A stretch of 64,000 bases of DNA, taken from Isoetes taiwanensis. Its lineage: Eukaryota > Streptophyta > Lycopodiopsida > Isoetales > Isoetaceae. Under the pieces are notes generated by a model. That model had not been told where the DNA came from. It did not search any database and saw only the letters and a program-made list of their open reading frames with translations. Each line of letters opens with the position of its first letter. Positions within the stretch are counted from its first letter, which is position 1. Shown here in pieces: positions 1-13,975 of the stretch. The translations under genes and the position numbers were made by a program. The DNA is taken from assembly GCA_021234155.1 (NCBI GenBank), contig JAJEKV010000101.1:3453748-3517747 (forward strand). The letters are read 5' to 3'.

Positions 1-104
1 TTTATCATCTGCAAAACATAAACGATGCAAGAAATCTTGCAATTTATCTTTCTCACTTTTATCTTCGCATGCGCTTTCTAGGTAGCCTTTTTTTAAGAAT
101 AGAA

Positions 105-930
105 TGGATTTTTATTGTCCAGGGAGACCAATTGGCCAAACATAGATGGAACTTTGGCCAATGTTGCAAACATAGATGGAACTTTGGCCAATGTTGCTTA
201 CAAAAATGCATTGGGAAAGAAAGAGATTATAGAAAGGGTATAAATTGTAGTCTTGAATATTAAATTGAAATACGCTTTTAAAGGTTTGCAAATTCTTGCA
301 AACAACCATCTCTAATCATATAAGCAGGAGGCGTTTATATTTTGCAAAAAGGGTTTCTCATTCAAGTTCCAAAAATGCATAGATGCCAAGTAAGATACAG
401 TGGCCTTCAAAATTGAAGGTGGAAGATGGACCTCGAAATTGTCCAAAGTAACAAAATAAACTTGTCACTAACAAGTCTTGCAACCCAAATAGCATTGGTT
501 GGATGTCTCTAGTTTGTTGACCGCAAGAAATATATGAATTTGAAGCTTGGAAAACATTGCTTTGATTAATTTTCTTCAACTAGGTCCAAACTATGCTTCT
601 GGTTATGTTATCGGGCATGCATTCTAATGCTTGCATGCTGGATGATAAGACTTGTCCGGCAAACATAGATGGAACTTTGGCCAATGTTCCTTACAAAAAT
701 GCATTGGCAAAGAAACAGATCATAGAAAGGGTATAAATTGTAGTCTTGAAATATTCAATTGAAATGCACATCTTAAAGAGTAAGTACACGCTTTTAAAGG
801 TTTGCAAATTCTTGTAAACAACCATCTCTAATCATAAGACAAGCGGGGAGGCGTGCCATTGTTAGTTGTATTTTTTGCGTAAAGGGTTTCTCATTCAAGT
901 TCCAAAAGTGCCTAGATGTCAAGTAAGATA
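105..930 (+). repeat. Pair of ~500 bp sub-repeats, unit 1 start
   Basis: Two diverged copies of a sub-repeat, the first partial, each containing the stretch from GGCAAACATAGATGGAAC to AAGGGTATAAATTG and the stretch ending GTCAAGTAAGATAC. The first copy also has a 30 bp tandem duplication at 138-197. One reading frame through the sub-repeat stays open for 60-77 codons in several copies. Since all copies are nearly identical, this is not evidence of coding, and no family was recognised. Equivalent pairs start units 2 (15628-16452), 3 (33840-34660) and 4 (49813-50640). Confidence 0.8.
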
Positions 931-934
931 CAAC

Positions 935-1511
935 CATGGAATAATTTAAGGGCTAAACTTAGCTATTTGGCATTTTTTTAGCACATTTTGAAAAAAAAAA
1001 AAAAAATTGGCTAAAGTAAATGGAAAAAATTGGAAAAAAGATAATAATTTTAGCTTAACTTTTTTTGGGACTGCACCAGACCTGGAGCTCTTTAGCCAAA
1101 TGCTAGAAAGTAAGAGAGTGAAATTTTATATTGTTTAGCTAAGCCATAGAAATATCATTCTAATTTAAAAGAAATATATGATTAGTAGTTTAGTTTCTAG
1201 CATTATAAATTAATTTAAGTCATAGATTTTGCTAGTTAGCATTATTTTAGAATATTTTCACAAAGAAAATGACTAAAATAAGTGGAAACAATTGGAAAAA
1301 AGTATAGTAATTTGGCTTGATATTTCCGTTGGCCACACCATAGAAATTTTTGGGAAGATGTTTGGGTTAGTTTAGCTAAACGCTAGAAAGTATGAGATGA
1401 AAATATGTAGAGTTTAGCTAAACCACAGAAAGTTTGGGGATTACTATCGAGCAAGTTTAGCTAAAGTCATTCTGGCTAATAAGAAATATGCGATTAGTAA
1501 TTTATTCCCTG
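935..1511. mobile_element. hAT-like MITE, unit 1 copy
   Basis: Short non-autonomous element of 577 bp. Its ends are imperfect inverted repeats: CATGGAATAATTTA at the left and TAATTTATTCCCTG at the right, 12 of 14 matching. The 8 bp target duplication is GATACAGT on the right (1512-1519) and altered to GATACAAC on the left (927-934). The empty site is seen in module B of the same unit at about 2313-2330. Subterminal repeats of TTTAGCTAAA occur several times inside. CA...TG ends with an 8 bp duplication are typical of the hAT superfamily. There is no transposase. Confidence 0.82.
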
Positions 1512-2154
1512 GATACAGTGGCCTTTAAAATTGATTTCAACAAGTCAATTTAAGTGCTTCTTGTTGGTGTTAATGATGGCAAACATAGTCTGATAGATAC
1601 TCTATATGAATCTATTTATCACTATTGTTAACATCTCCACTCATCTTTATATTATAATGTTAACTCATGTGTCATGGATCACGCCCTAAAACTTTGGACG
1701 GCCCAGATTTACTTGAATTTTTTTTTTTGATGCCTTAGATTTACTTGAAAAAGTTGATTGGTACTTTTCTTTCTTAAGTTTTCCACGTTTTAAGGTCTCT
1801 GCCGCCATTGGCGAGGATATGGTGGTAGCAATGGAGCAATTGTGGAAATAGGATGCGGAAGGAAGCCGTTTTTTCGTGAGTTACTTTAGAAAGCATCTTC
1901 ACAAAGCATTTGCAGTGCGTGGCTTGGTGGTTGGATTTGCTACATCTAATTTAGACAACAAAAATAACCCAAATAATCTGTCATTTCTGTGTTGATTCTC
2001 TTGCTCCAGAGGTCCAAATCTAGCGCTCCATCCTCTTAGATGTCTCTAGGTTTGATCCTGTCCCCCTCGCCTTGCCACTTGTATCATGTCGTGAGGCTAA
2101 TACATCAACCACATAGCCTAGCATGGAGCGCACAATCTGCAACCATCCTATTGA

Positions 2155-3401
<1,247 letters not shown>

Positions 3402-3559
3402 AATATGGTCAATGTGTGTGCTCGATTATTTTGTACTTTGGTACTTTTACAGTGTCGGACTAGAAGGTATTACATCTGTCAGTGCTTCTTAAAAAGGCAG
3501 TTGAAGCCCATATATATGCTTTATGTCTACATGTAGTCGTTGATTAAAGTTTTTACATG

Positions 3560-6390
3560 CCCAAAGGGCCGAGCAACCTAACCTAAACACAATATGGCAA
3601 TGGGGCCTCAACGCCTAAAAAGCCTTGGCGAGAAAAAGAGAGCTTTCGATGGTGGCCAGATGGAATGTCTTGAGAACACGAGGTGCATCAAGTGTAAGCG
3701 GAGGCGGTCATCTGCGATCTCAGATTTGGAGGGAGGGTAACATTGCTGATGGTATGCAATTTTTGTTGTGTGAGCATGGGCATCATTGCATTGTTTTTTT
3801 TGTCAAGCTTCTAGCAACAAATGAGGTTGGTGTAATGTTGGAAGCATGAATCTTTTGTTCATAGATTTGTAATTGACTTTATCTTTTGCTTCAATTGAAT
3901 GTGGAGTTTGGAAAAGCATCTCTAGAATCATAAAATTGATTAAGGTTTAAGATGATTATGTATTATGAATGTGGCGGCGAGGTTAGATGCATGCATGCTA
4001 GAGATGGAAGACCTCTTTTCTTTTTCTTTTTTCTCCTTTTTGTTTTGGGGGGTGGATGGTGGATGGGGGGATGATGATGGGGGAATGGCTATGTGTGAGA
4101 GCTATTTCGTCTCTATTGATTATTTTCTAGGAAGCCATTATTTAATTTCTAGTTCTTACTTGAATTATGCCACGTTTGGTGCTTATGGTGGTGTAGAGGG
4201 CGCAATTGAGTGTAAACTGCAATGAAGAATGGTGTTCATGTAATTTAAAAGTGGTAACCTCAACTTTCGGTGAAATGTTGCTAATTTAAAAAGATGCATT
4301 AAGCATGAAGACATGATCATAGTAGCCAACTAATAATTCATAATGATTTTGCATCCGTGACCTTAATCATGCAATCGTGTGGATTTGTTTCCCTTGTCCC
4401 AGTGCAACTGCTATTGTACAGGAGCTTAGAATGATAATATAAGTAACATCCTTTAGTATGTAGAGACATTCTTCGTAACAATTTTCTCAAAACTATTGCC
4501 TACACATATCCTAACCTATATCTCATGTTTACATAATATTCTTCCAGCAATCATGGTTTCGAAGACTCTCTAGGCTTCCTCAATCAAAATGTCGCTTCAT
4601 AATAGAGTCAATGACATGGCACACTTGGCATTGCATAGAGCCTAAATGATGTTAGCGCAAGCTGTCTAAGTTTGTTTTTGCATTATTATTTCATGCGGTC
4701 TCCTAGCATCAAAATGAATTTACAAAAGTGTGTGTCTTGAACGGACATAATTCAAACAAAGTGGACACAAAGATGCCAACGTCACAATACCCAAAACTTA
4801 TTATCCTTAAATGTTTTCCAAATCATTTTAGCTTGTCGACCTTGATTTGTTGCAACTTGAAATTTCAATCCTTAAAGCAATCATTAGGAAATGCCTTGTG
4901 CATATTTACAAACTGGAACATAATATGTTGCATTACCTAGTTATGGAAAAGGATTTGTGAACTGCAATAGGATTGCATCCATCGTCCAGTGGTCCTCAAG
5001 GATTTAGCATTAAATAAGGCAAAATGCCTAAGCTTGGAAGAGTCATGGAATGTATTCCAACACGGGAACTTGCAAAATAATATGATATGGTTGAAGTAGA
5101 TAACAGATATTTGCCTATTTAGAAAAAGAGCCAAAGGCATACTAGGCATTCCATCTTAATGCTCACTTCTTTCTGGCGGAATTTTTGGCTCTATTGATCA
5201 GTTTGCTAAGTAATTTATATTTTCATTTCAGGTGACAACTCTGACAGGTCGTTTCAATGTATTGTTGGAGAACGTGCAGATGATCCTCATAGGAGCAAAA
5301 AAGTGAATAGAAAATTGAAAAAACTGAGCAAGAAGTAAACAGGGCATGAAGAAGAATTTTGAGCTGTATAAGCAACGCTTGTTTGACATTCCAAATCTTA
5401 TGCATTAATTTATCAAGCATGCAATCTGTATTGACATCTAAGCTATAAATTAATTTACCTCTTACCGTCAATAACATCGTCTGCTCTATCTTTGCTTGAG
5501 TTCTGCAACTACAGTTCTATCTTATGCATGCTGCCCATATCCAGAAATCAATGGTTGTGTCATGATACTACATGTTTACTTGGTAATCTTCCAAAGCTCC
5601 AAAGCTCCTAGACGCAGTATCCAAGTCTCCATATATGGGCATACATATCTATAAGTGCATTGTCAGCCTCGTCTGTAGCTTTACATGCTTTTATAATGCT
5701 CAAAATGCAACTTCTGGATTATACTTGGTCATCTTGATTTGAAAGTTTCATGTCCCACATAATAATTATAAGGCATGCGAACCCAGCCTTGTGGATGCAT
5801 TAGTTCTGTCAACACAGTTACCCTTCCACGACTTTTAGTCATGATTCGCTTTCTCCTATGATAAATAACACCACATTCCAGATGCAATATAACATGGAAG
5901 GCTACCTTCACATTTGATCGCAACACATACAGTGCTAGAACTAGATTGACATGACAAGCCATGTGAATTTATGAGAGAAAAAAATATGTGCATGCCCTAT
6001 GAGTTCAAACAAAGGAGGATTATATTATGTGCATTAGACATAGCTGACCGAAATTCAATGCCGTGGATAACTATTCTTTGTTTAAAATACCAAAATTTGG
6101 AACACAGACAGCCAATAGAACAAACATGTAATGGCTCTAACAATCCTTCCGTGCAGATCTAGAATACATAACTGAATCATCTAACCAGAGCTCTGATACC
6201 TAGGCAACATGCCTCATGTCTCTATCACTCTAGCCTCCAGAATAATTCAGTCAACTGCTGCAGTGCAAGCTGATTCACTTTTTGCAAGCTTGTGGAGTCA
6301 CGAAAACTTCCATTTCCATTTAGACCAATGCAGACCCAGCATATGCTAATATAATCTAGAGCAAACTAAACTACAAACATATAAATCCTT
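3560..6390. other. Unit 1 spacer without a recognised gene
   Basis: About 2.8 kb of AT-rich DNA between the microsatellite module and the exon-like pair. Open frames are all under 90 codons and match no family I know. The site TAGAGGGC at 4194-4201 is the empty target of the hAT element found in unit 2. The equivalent stretches are 19090-22645, 37860-40755 and 59150-61200. Confidence 0.6.
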
Positions 6391-6392
6391 AC

Positions 6393-6716
6393 CTTTTGAA
6401 ATAATAAAAGCCCAACGACATCAACCGCTTCAATCATTTGAAGCTTCCATTTGGCATTAACATTCAATTTCTAAGAACATCGGAGTCTGTTGCTATCTAA
6501 GAGACTATTTATTTTAAAGAAAATACCTGCAACAAAATTCCGTCCAAGCTTGTTACATCTCTATATAATTCGCAAAACTCTATACCCAACCGATGTAAAC
6601 TACAACTAAGCACATGAAGTAGCTTAGCTTGGTAGCCATTGCAAGCTGGTATAACACAACCATGCCAAAACAAACTCAAGGCTTTCAAATAATCCTCAAT
6701 TATATTGCAATATCTG
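6393..6716 (-). CDS. Exon-like pair of an unidentified minus-strand gene, unit 1
   Basis: On the minus strand a 190 bp open stretch (6716 to 6527) is preceded by a pyrimidine-rich acceptor ending CTCCAG and followed directly by a GTATTT donor. After a gap of 56 bases a second open stretch of exactly 26 codons (6470 to 6393) begins after CTTAG and ends at GTAAGG. Reading continues in phase between the two. The deduced peptide includes EDYLKALSLFWHGC and, in the second piece, MIEAVDVVGLLLFQK. I do not recognise the family and found no convincing neighbouring exons. A 56-base intron is short for a plant, so this may be a gene relic or chance. Near-identical copies lie in units 2 and 3, and a truncated one in unit 4. 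Confidence 0.3.
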
Positions 6717-6719
6717 CTG

Positions 6720-8750
6720 GAGGAAAACACATAGAGAGGAATTTGAAGAGGAATTTGCAGTTAGTAGGAAAACAACCTAAATCTTTGGGGCATGATGTAA
6801 CGTTGTGCAGATTAAGATAGAAAAGTGTTGGCCCAAGTTCAATGACGTGAGCATGATAGCATGGATTTTCACCTTTCTTGCATCATGTTCGTTATCTCCT
6901 TCACAGTCCTGGTTTTTTATATCTGCAAATTAAAATGGCAAAGCATTGGCCAAGTTCCAGGATGTCAGCTTAAAGGCATGATAGTATGGATTTTCATCTT
7001 TCTTGCATCATGTTCGTTGGCTAGTTCACAGTCCTGCTTTTTATATCCGAGCAGTAATTGTTTTCTGCAAGTGAATATGAGTGTGTCCTAATTTTTGCTT
7101 CCTTCTAGTCATAGATAATAGTGAACTGCCTTTGTGTGCCAATAACACTATGAACATAGTCTGCAAATGCCTTTAATACCATTGAAACCTCTGTGAGATG
7201 AAGCTGAAAGGCCTTTATAGCTCAAGCTCTCTTTGTCCATTCAAGAGAAACCTCCATGCTATGAGAGTTTGCAATGGGTGCCTCCAGGTTTGACAGTGGT
7301 GGAATTGCATGGCCAGCTCCAGTGGGCTCTTGAGAACAAATTCTCAAGGTAATAGGATGTTGCGTAGAAAATATTACCCCTTAAAGGGGCAAGATGAGAA
7401 GTGGCCATAGTATGAACAAAATTTATTGCCTACATGCATAGGCATTCTTCAACAAATAAAAGGTCGTCGACCCATGGAAATTCATTGCCCCTGCATGCAA
7501 AGCCACTCTCACCGAATAAAGGTTTTCCGATCATACCTTCACTGTATATCATGTTATTATTCACCCAAACATAAGGACGTCTGTAAATTTCTTCTGTTGC
7601 TAAATAAACTGCAAGGACATGTGCAGAATGAATATGGATTTGCTGCAATGGGATTAGCATCTGGATTTACACGATTAGCATTTGAATGTCATGATTGCTG
7701 CTTGAACATGGCAGAGATATGCCTTTCTCTAGATCCTCCATTCTCACATTTGAGAATAACCAAGAATGACCTTGACTGAGAAAGGTCTCTTCAAAAAAGC
7801 TCACATCCTTGCATTCTACAAAATTTTTAAGCTCGTAGAAAAACCAATAAATTGAAGTACTGCCTTTGGACCCTTGGTACTAATAAAGCCTTAACAGACC
7901 ATAATTATCCAGTTCAAATAGTCTAAGGTAGCTTAAGGAACCCTGGGATCATCATATTCTCTTCTGAATACTATTTATCTAGCAATGAGCAGGACTTGCA
8001 ATTGAAGCAAGCCATGAATTGAAAAGTGGAGTTATTGATGGCTTTCTTCTTACAAGATCATTGATAACTAAGGTCTAGCCCAAAAAACACATGCATGGCC
8101 ACGGGAGGAAATGAGCCCGGCAATAACTAGTCACAATAATTAGCAAATCATTCAATTTCCCTAAACACAACTGCAAACCATCACCTTAAATAACATGAGA
8201 TAAGCTCCAAAATATGCAAGTCCTGGCAGCACGTCTCCTTCGATTCCTAGGGCCTGCAAAAACCACGAGGATCACGGGCCTGCATAAAAAAGAAAGTGCG
8301 GATGTGAACATTCCAAGAGTATTGCCCTGGATGGAACTCTAAAGATTATTTCAAGCAAAATCACATTGCACAAATTAGTAAAGTGATCACTTTAAATAAC
8401 ATGCAGGCAAGCTCTAGAATATGCACAGCTTAGCAGCATTTCCCCTTTAGAACGTGTATCGTCAAACAGTTGGAATACTAGATTAAATATGCAAGCTTAG
8501 GGGCATCTCAATTTGATGCAAAACCCTGGATACCTTACAAAGGATGGTTTCTTCGCCCATATAGTAATGCACAGCATATGCAACCAATTTTAATAACATG
8601 CTGTCAATCCTCCACATGCTGCTATTACATGCAACAAAACGAATTTAAGGGGCATATAGTATTTGCGCATAAAATCACCATACTCTTCCATTTCGTGCCA
8701 AGATCGGCCAGCAAAGAATTAGGTTCAATAAGAACTCATCAAGAAGAAAA
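6720..8750. other. Unit 1 spacer upstream of BiP
   Basis: About 2 kb with no recognised gene. A minus-strand frame of 76 codons at 7430-7660 (contains ATEEIYRRPYVWVNNN) and an overlapping plus-strand frame at 7426-7779 both remain open in all three copies, but neither matches a family I know. A canonical plant ER-stress element of the CCAAT-N10-CACG type was not seen in the ~700 bases before BiP. The equivalent stretches are 22976-24990 and 41097-43105. Confidence 0.55.
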
Positions 8751-8754
8751 AAAT

Positions 8755-8894
8755 AATGCTTGCCTTTTTTTTTCCCTTTTCCCTTTTGCGTTTCTTTTCA
8801 TTTCCTTTGCCCTTTTCCTTGCTTGTTTAAAAGAAGCAGAGTGGTGAGAAGCAGAAGCAGAAGAGAGTGTTGAGAGAAGCAGAGGCAGTAGAGA
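8755..8894 (+). promoter_or_regulatory. BiP proximal promoter and 5' leader, unit 1
   Basis: A pyrimidine-rich tract of about 65 bases (around 8760-8825), resembling the Y patch of plant core promoters, is followed by a purine-rich leader made of repeated GAAGCAGA-like words running to the BiP start codon at 8895. The same arrangement precedes the copies at 25134 and 43247. The transcription start cannot be placed from sequence alone, and no clear TATA box stands out just upstream. Confidence 0.4.
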
Positions 8895-10915
8895 ATGTCG
8901 AGGGAAGTAGCTCATGTTAGCAGATTAGGTCTATGCTTGGTTTTGCTTGCAATTTGGGTTGTATCTGTAGCAGCAGGCGCAGAAGAAGCTCCCAAATTAG
9001 ATACAGTAATTGGTATTGATCTGGGAACAACATATTCTTGTGTGGGTGTTTATAACAAAGATGGGCATGTAGAAATCATAGCCAATGACCAGGGAAATCG
9101 AATCACACCATCATGGGTAGCCTTCACAGATTCTGAAAGGCTTATTGGAGAGGCAGCCAAGAACCAAGCTGCTTCTAACCCCGAAAGGACAATTTTGACC
9201 CTAAACGTTTGATTGGAAGGAAGTTTGACGACAAAGAAGTCCAAAATGATATGAAACTATTGCCCTACAAGATCATCAACAAAGATGGGAAACCTTATAT
9301 ACAAGTTAAGATCAAGGATGGCGAAGTTAAGCTTTTCAATGAAGGAGGAGATTATGCTATGATTTTGATAAAAATGAAGGAAACTGCCGAGGCATTCTTA
9401 GGAAAGGTCGTAAAAAATCTTTGTTATCTTTGTCCGGCTTATTTCAATGATGCACGCAGAGACTTGGCCACAAAAGATCTTTGGTATCATTCTTTGGACT
9501 TAACGTGGCAAACATAGATACGAATGAGCCAAGCTGCTTACAAAAAGCATTGGCTTATGGACTTAATGAGAAGGGAAACGAGAAGAACATACTTGTGTTT
9601 GACCTTGGTGGTGGTACCTTTGATGTCGACATCTTAACAATTGATAATGGAGTATTTGAAGTTTTAGCCACAAGTGGTGATACTCATCTTGGAGGAGAGG
9701 ATTTTGACCACGGAATTATGGAGCACTTCATTAAACTCATCAAGAAGAAGAAAGTACAACAAGGACATCAGCAAGGATAGCGGGGCTATTGAAAAACTTC
9801 CGTGCTGAGGCAAGAGCGTGCAAAAGAGGGTACTCAGATAACTTGGCACCAAGTTAGAATTGAGGTTGAGAGTCTTTTTGATGGTGTTGATTTCTCGAAC
9901 CACTTACAAAGCAAGGTTTGAGGAGCTTAACAATGACTTGTTCAAGAAGACATTGGGCCTCTAGTTTGGAAGGAAGGCCATGAATGATCTCGGGCCTTAA
10001 GAAGTCATGATTGATGAAATCATTCTTGTTGGAGGAAGTACTCGTATCCCAAAGATACAAACAATTGTTGAAGGACTACTTTGAGGGCAAGGAGCCTAGC
10101 AAGGGAGTCAATCCCGATGACTTTGTAGCCTATGGTGCAGCCAGTTCAAGGAGGCATTCTAAGTGGGGAAGGCGGGCGAAGAGACTAAAGATGCACTCAT
10201 CCTTGATGCCACTCCTTTGACCCTTGGCAAAAAACTGTTGGTGGAGTGATGACAAAGCTCATTCCCGTGGGTACTAACGATTCCAACTAAAAAAATCCCA
10301 AGTGTTTAGCACCTATCGGGATAAGCAAACAACCGTGTACATTCGTGTCTTTGAAGGAGAAAGAAGCTTGACAAAAGATTGTGGGGAACTTGAAAATTTG
10401 ATTTGAGCGGTATTGCCTTCACTCAAGAGGTATTCCTCAAGATTGAAGTTACTTTTGAAGTAGATGCGGATGGAATTCTAAAAGTGAAGGCAGAGGATAA
10501 GGCGTCCGGTGAAGGCGGAGAGAAGATCATCATTAACATCGACAAAGATCGTTTATCTTAGATGAGGTTGATAGAATGATCAAGGAGGCCGAGGAATATC
10601 GCGAGCAAGATAAGAAGGTGAAGGAAAAGATTGATGCCAGGAATAGATTGGAGACATATGTGTACAACATGAAGAGTTCAATTGGTGACAAGGACAAGCT
10701 AGCGGATAAGCTAGATTCTGATGACAAAGAAAAGATTGAAGCTGAATTGAAGGAAATCTTGGAGTGGTTGGACGATAACCAAAGTGCTGAAGGGGAGGAT
10801 TTCGAAGAGAAACTGAAGGAGATTGAGGATGTTTGCAATCCCATAATAACCAAGATTTATCAAAAGCGGTGCTCATGTCTCGGAGGAAGAGGATGAAGAT
10901 CACTCTGAGCTGTAA
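8895..10915 (+). CDS. BiP: ER luminal binding protein BiP (Hsp70), copy 1, frame-broken as assembled
   Basis: ATP-dependent Hsp70 chaperone of the ER lumen. The start at 8895 gives a hydrophobic signal peptide of ~27 residues (core [19 protein letters not shown]), followed by the first Hsp70 signature IDLGTTYS. The second signature [11 protein letters not shown] is at ~9595 and the third, VGGSTRIPK, at ~10028. The C-terminal lid helices and the ending HSEL finish at 10915. The coding region is colinear with a BiP of about 660 residues and has no intron. As assembled it is the most damaged copy: a T is missing from a T-run near 9193, segments at ~9440-9540 and ~9735-10010 are garbled, and the frame changes at least four times. 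Many errors sit on CTG/CAG words where copies 2 and 3 read correctly. Confidence 0.85.
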
Positions 10916-11150
10916 ATATCTTGAGACATTCAAAATTCATGGTCACGACAAATGTAACGAATACTTGTAGATATGGAAATAGCAATATGAGATGTATATT
11001 AGCTTATGCTTATTATCTGGTTTTCACACCACTTGTCTTAGCTTTCAACTTTTCTAATAACTTTTAAAATTTTGCACACGTTCTACATGTTAGACATGCA
11101 TTTACAAGACTTTGCTTGCATGAAACAAAAGAAAAGAAGAAGTGGTAATG
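10916..11150 (+). other. BiP 3' flank, unit 1
   Basis: AT-rich sequence after the stop codon, nearly identical in units 2 (27126-27360) and 3 (45233-45470). Its distal part is also present in unit 4 (61375-61560), which has no BiP coding sequence. No poly(A) tract or flanking duplication marks a recent retrocopy. Confidence 0.6.
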
Positions 11151-12190
11151 AATGAAGGTGGAAGATGGACGTCGAAATTGACCAAAGTAACAAAATAAAC
11201 TTGTCACTAACAAGTCTTGCAACCCAATGTCTTTCTTTGCTGACTGCAAGAAATATATGAATTTGGAGCTTGGAAAACATCGCTTTGATCAATTTTCTTC
11301 AATTAGATCCACACTATGCCTCTGGTTACTTTATCGGGCATGCATTCTGATGCTTTCATGCTGGATGGTAAGACTTGTCCGGGCAAACATAGATGGAACT
11401 TTGGCCAATGTTGCTTACAAAAATGCATTGGCAAAGAAAGAGATCATAGAAAGGGTATAAATTGTAGTCTTGAATATTAAATTGAAATGCACATCTACGC
11501 TTTTAAAGGTTTGCAAATTCTTGTAAACAACCATCTCTAATCATAAGACAAGAAGGAGGCGTACCGTTGTTAGTTATATTTTGCAGAAAGTGTTTCTCAT
11601 TCAAGTTTCAAAAATGCCTAGATGCCAAGTAAGATACAATGGCCTTCAAAATTGAAGGTGGAAGATGGACCTCGAAATTGTCCAAAGTAACAAAATAAAC
11701 TTGTCACTAACAAGTCTTGCAACCCAATAGCATTGGTTGGATGTCTCTAGTTTGTTGACCGCAAGAAATATATGAATTTGAAGCTTGGAAAACATTGCTT
11801 TATCAATTTTCTTCAATTAGGTCCACACTGCTTCTGGTTATGTTATCGGGCATGCATTCTGATGCTTGCATGCTGGATGGTAAGACTTTTCTGGGCAAAC
11901 ATAGATGGAACTTTGGCCAATGTTCCTTACAAAAATGCATTGACAAAGAAACAGATCATAGAAGCATAGAAAGGGTATAAATTGTAGTCTTGAAATATTC
12001 AATTGAAATGCACATCTTCAAAAGTAAGTACACGCTTTTAAAGGTTTGCAAATTCTTGTAAACAACCATCTCTAATCATAAGACAAGCAGGAGACGTGCC
12101 ATTGTTAGTTGTATTTTGCAGAAAGGGCTTCTTATTCAAGTTCCAAAAGTGCCTAGATGTCAAGTAAGATACAGTGGCCTTCAAAATTGA
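11150..12190 (+). repeat. Second sub-repeat pair, after BiP, unit 1
   Basis: Two tandem copies (about 11150-11640 and 11645-12190) of the same ~500 bp sub-repeat that opens each unit. Both carry the GGCAAACATAGATGGAAC to AAGGGTATAAATTG stretch. Equivalent pairs follow BiP at 27360-28390 and 45470-46505. They give recombination a second homologous site within every unit. Confidence 0.8.
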
Positions 12191-13650
12191 TTTCAACAAG
12201 TCGATTCAAGTGCTTCTTGTTGGTGTTAATGATGGCAAACGTAGTCTGATAGATACTCTATATGAATCTGTTTGTCACTATTGTTAACATCTCCACTCAT
12301 CTTTATATTATAATGTTAACTCATGTGTCATGGATCACGCCCTAAAACTTTGGACGGCCCAGATTTACTTGAAATTTTTTTGATGCCTTAGATTTACTTG
12401 GAAAAAGTTGGTCGATACTTTTCTTTCTTAAGTTTTCCACGTTTTAAAGGCTTCTCGAATCATTGCCATTGGCGTGATATGACAGGATAGCAATGGAGCA
12501 GTTGTGGAAATAGGGTGCGAAGGATGGAAAATTTTTTCAAAACAAATTTGTAAAGTTCGTGAGTTACTTTAGAAAGCATCTTCACAAAGCAAGCTTCTTT
12601 ATATCCTATGAAGTTTTCTTCTCTTTTGCAATGCGTGGCTTGGTGGTTGGATTTGCTACATCTAATTTAGACAACAAAAATAACCCAAATAATCTGTCAT
12701 TTCTGTGTTGATTCCCTTGCTCCAGAGGTCCAAATCTAGCGCTCCATCCTCCTAGATGTCTCTAGGTTTGATCATGTCTCCCTCGCCTTGCCATTTGCAT
12801 TATTTTCGATCTTCTTTATGATAACTCCGGGCATTGGCACAAAAGCTGTCATTGTTTATTATGATGTCTGCATGATTGGGTTGGAATGAAGACCCACGAG
12901 TAAAGAATTATATAATTTAGATACAGAAACATGTGCTCTTATTCACATGCACATGGCAAAGAGATTTCTTTGCTTCTAATATGATGCCAAACCAAGCCTA
13001 GTTCTCTTCATTTGGGAGGATGGAGCCCCTAAAAAACTGCTTTTATCGTTGCTTTTACCTCTGTTGTATATGATAACAGATTTAATGACAAATGGAGTTA
13101 TGTTGGAATCTGCATGTTATAGCGCTCTGGCCATGGGATGCACATGATGTTGTGCTTTATTATTTATGTTTCATTATCTTCTATTCTATCTCTCTCTCTT
13201 TCTCTTAAATATAGTCAATGTGTGCGCTCCGATTATTTTGTACTTTGGTACTTTTTTACAATGTCCTGGACTAGCAAGGAAATTGCAATTTCGAAGTTCC
13301 TCCAAGGTATTAGTTCGCGAATGCTTCTTAAAATCCTCTTTAGAAGCCCATAACTATATGCTTTATAATGTCCGCATGTATTCATTGGTTAAAGTCTTCT
13401 ATATGCTTTCTAATCTTTCCATGCCTTCATTGGTTAAAGTCTACCATCGAGGTTCTTCTATTGATGAAATCGTTTTTAGAGAATTGGCATGTCATAAATT
13501 CTTTTACTTTTTGCACGTAAATGCAGCATTGACTATGCCTTCATTGTAGCTTGCTTTTAATTTCTCTCTCCTACTTCAGTATTGTGCAAGTGGTTCATTT
13601 AGAAGAAAAGCAAGCCTTTTTTTTTAAGGTGCATGCTAAGTTAGGTGAGT
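12190..13650 (+). repeat. Third module, diverged paralogue of modules A/B, unit 1
   Basis: Follows modules A and B in order but is more diverged. In place of the long CT microsatellite there is only a short interrupted CT tract near 13188-13206, and about 60 bases are added near 12895-12955. No MITE is present. The A|T site at 12299/12300 is the empty target of the unit 2 Helitron. Equivalents are 28391-33714 (with the Helitron inside) and 46506-47960. Confidence 0.7.
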
Positions 13651-13975
13651 TTTATCATCAGAAAAACACAAACGATGCAAGAGATCTTGCAATTTATCTT
13701 TCTCACTTTTCTCTTCAAGATGATTTTTCTAGGTATCCTAAACATTGCAAAACATGTCCAGACTTACAACATGAGCAACACTTATAGAAACCATTAAGCT
13801 TGAATAATGTAAACATTTTGAATAATGTGGACAATTTGAGATTATGTAAACTTCATTAAACTTATTTGCTTACATTGATCCTTCATATGCTCTTGCTTAC
13901 ATAGCTAAAAGAAAGAGCAAAGCTATCAATCACTTTTACTATCTAAGTATCACTTTCACTTTTACTATCACTTCC

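Noticed and set aside
7430..7660. Minus-strand frame with ATEEIYRRPYVWVNNN as a possible OTU-type deubiquitinase piece
   Set aside because: Only a vague resemblance. The catalytic Asp/Cys/His context is not present, so no function is claimed.
8895..10915. Calling BiP a recent processed retrocopy within each unit
   Set aside because: There is no poly(A) tract or flanking target duplication around the gene, and promoter-side and 3' sequences are shared by all units. Any retro-origin would predate the array.
11227..11460. Recurring frame containing RANIDGTLANVAYKNALAKK in the sub-repeats
   Set aside because: It looks protein-like over a short span, but the upstream part is not. The other sub-repeat copies shift frame, and I could not match it to a family. 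Kept as a repeat only.
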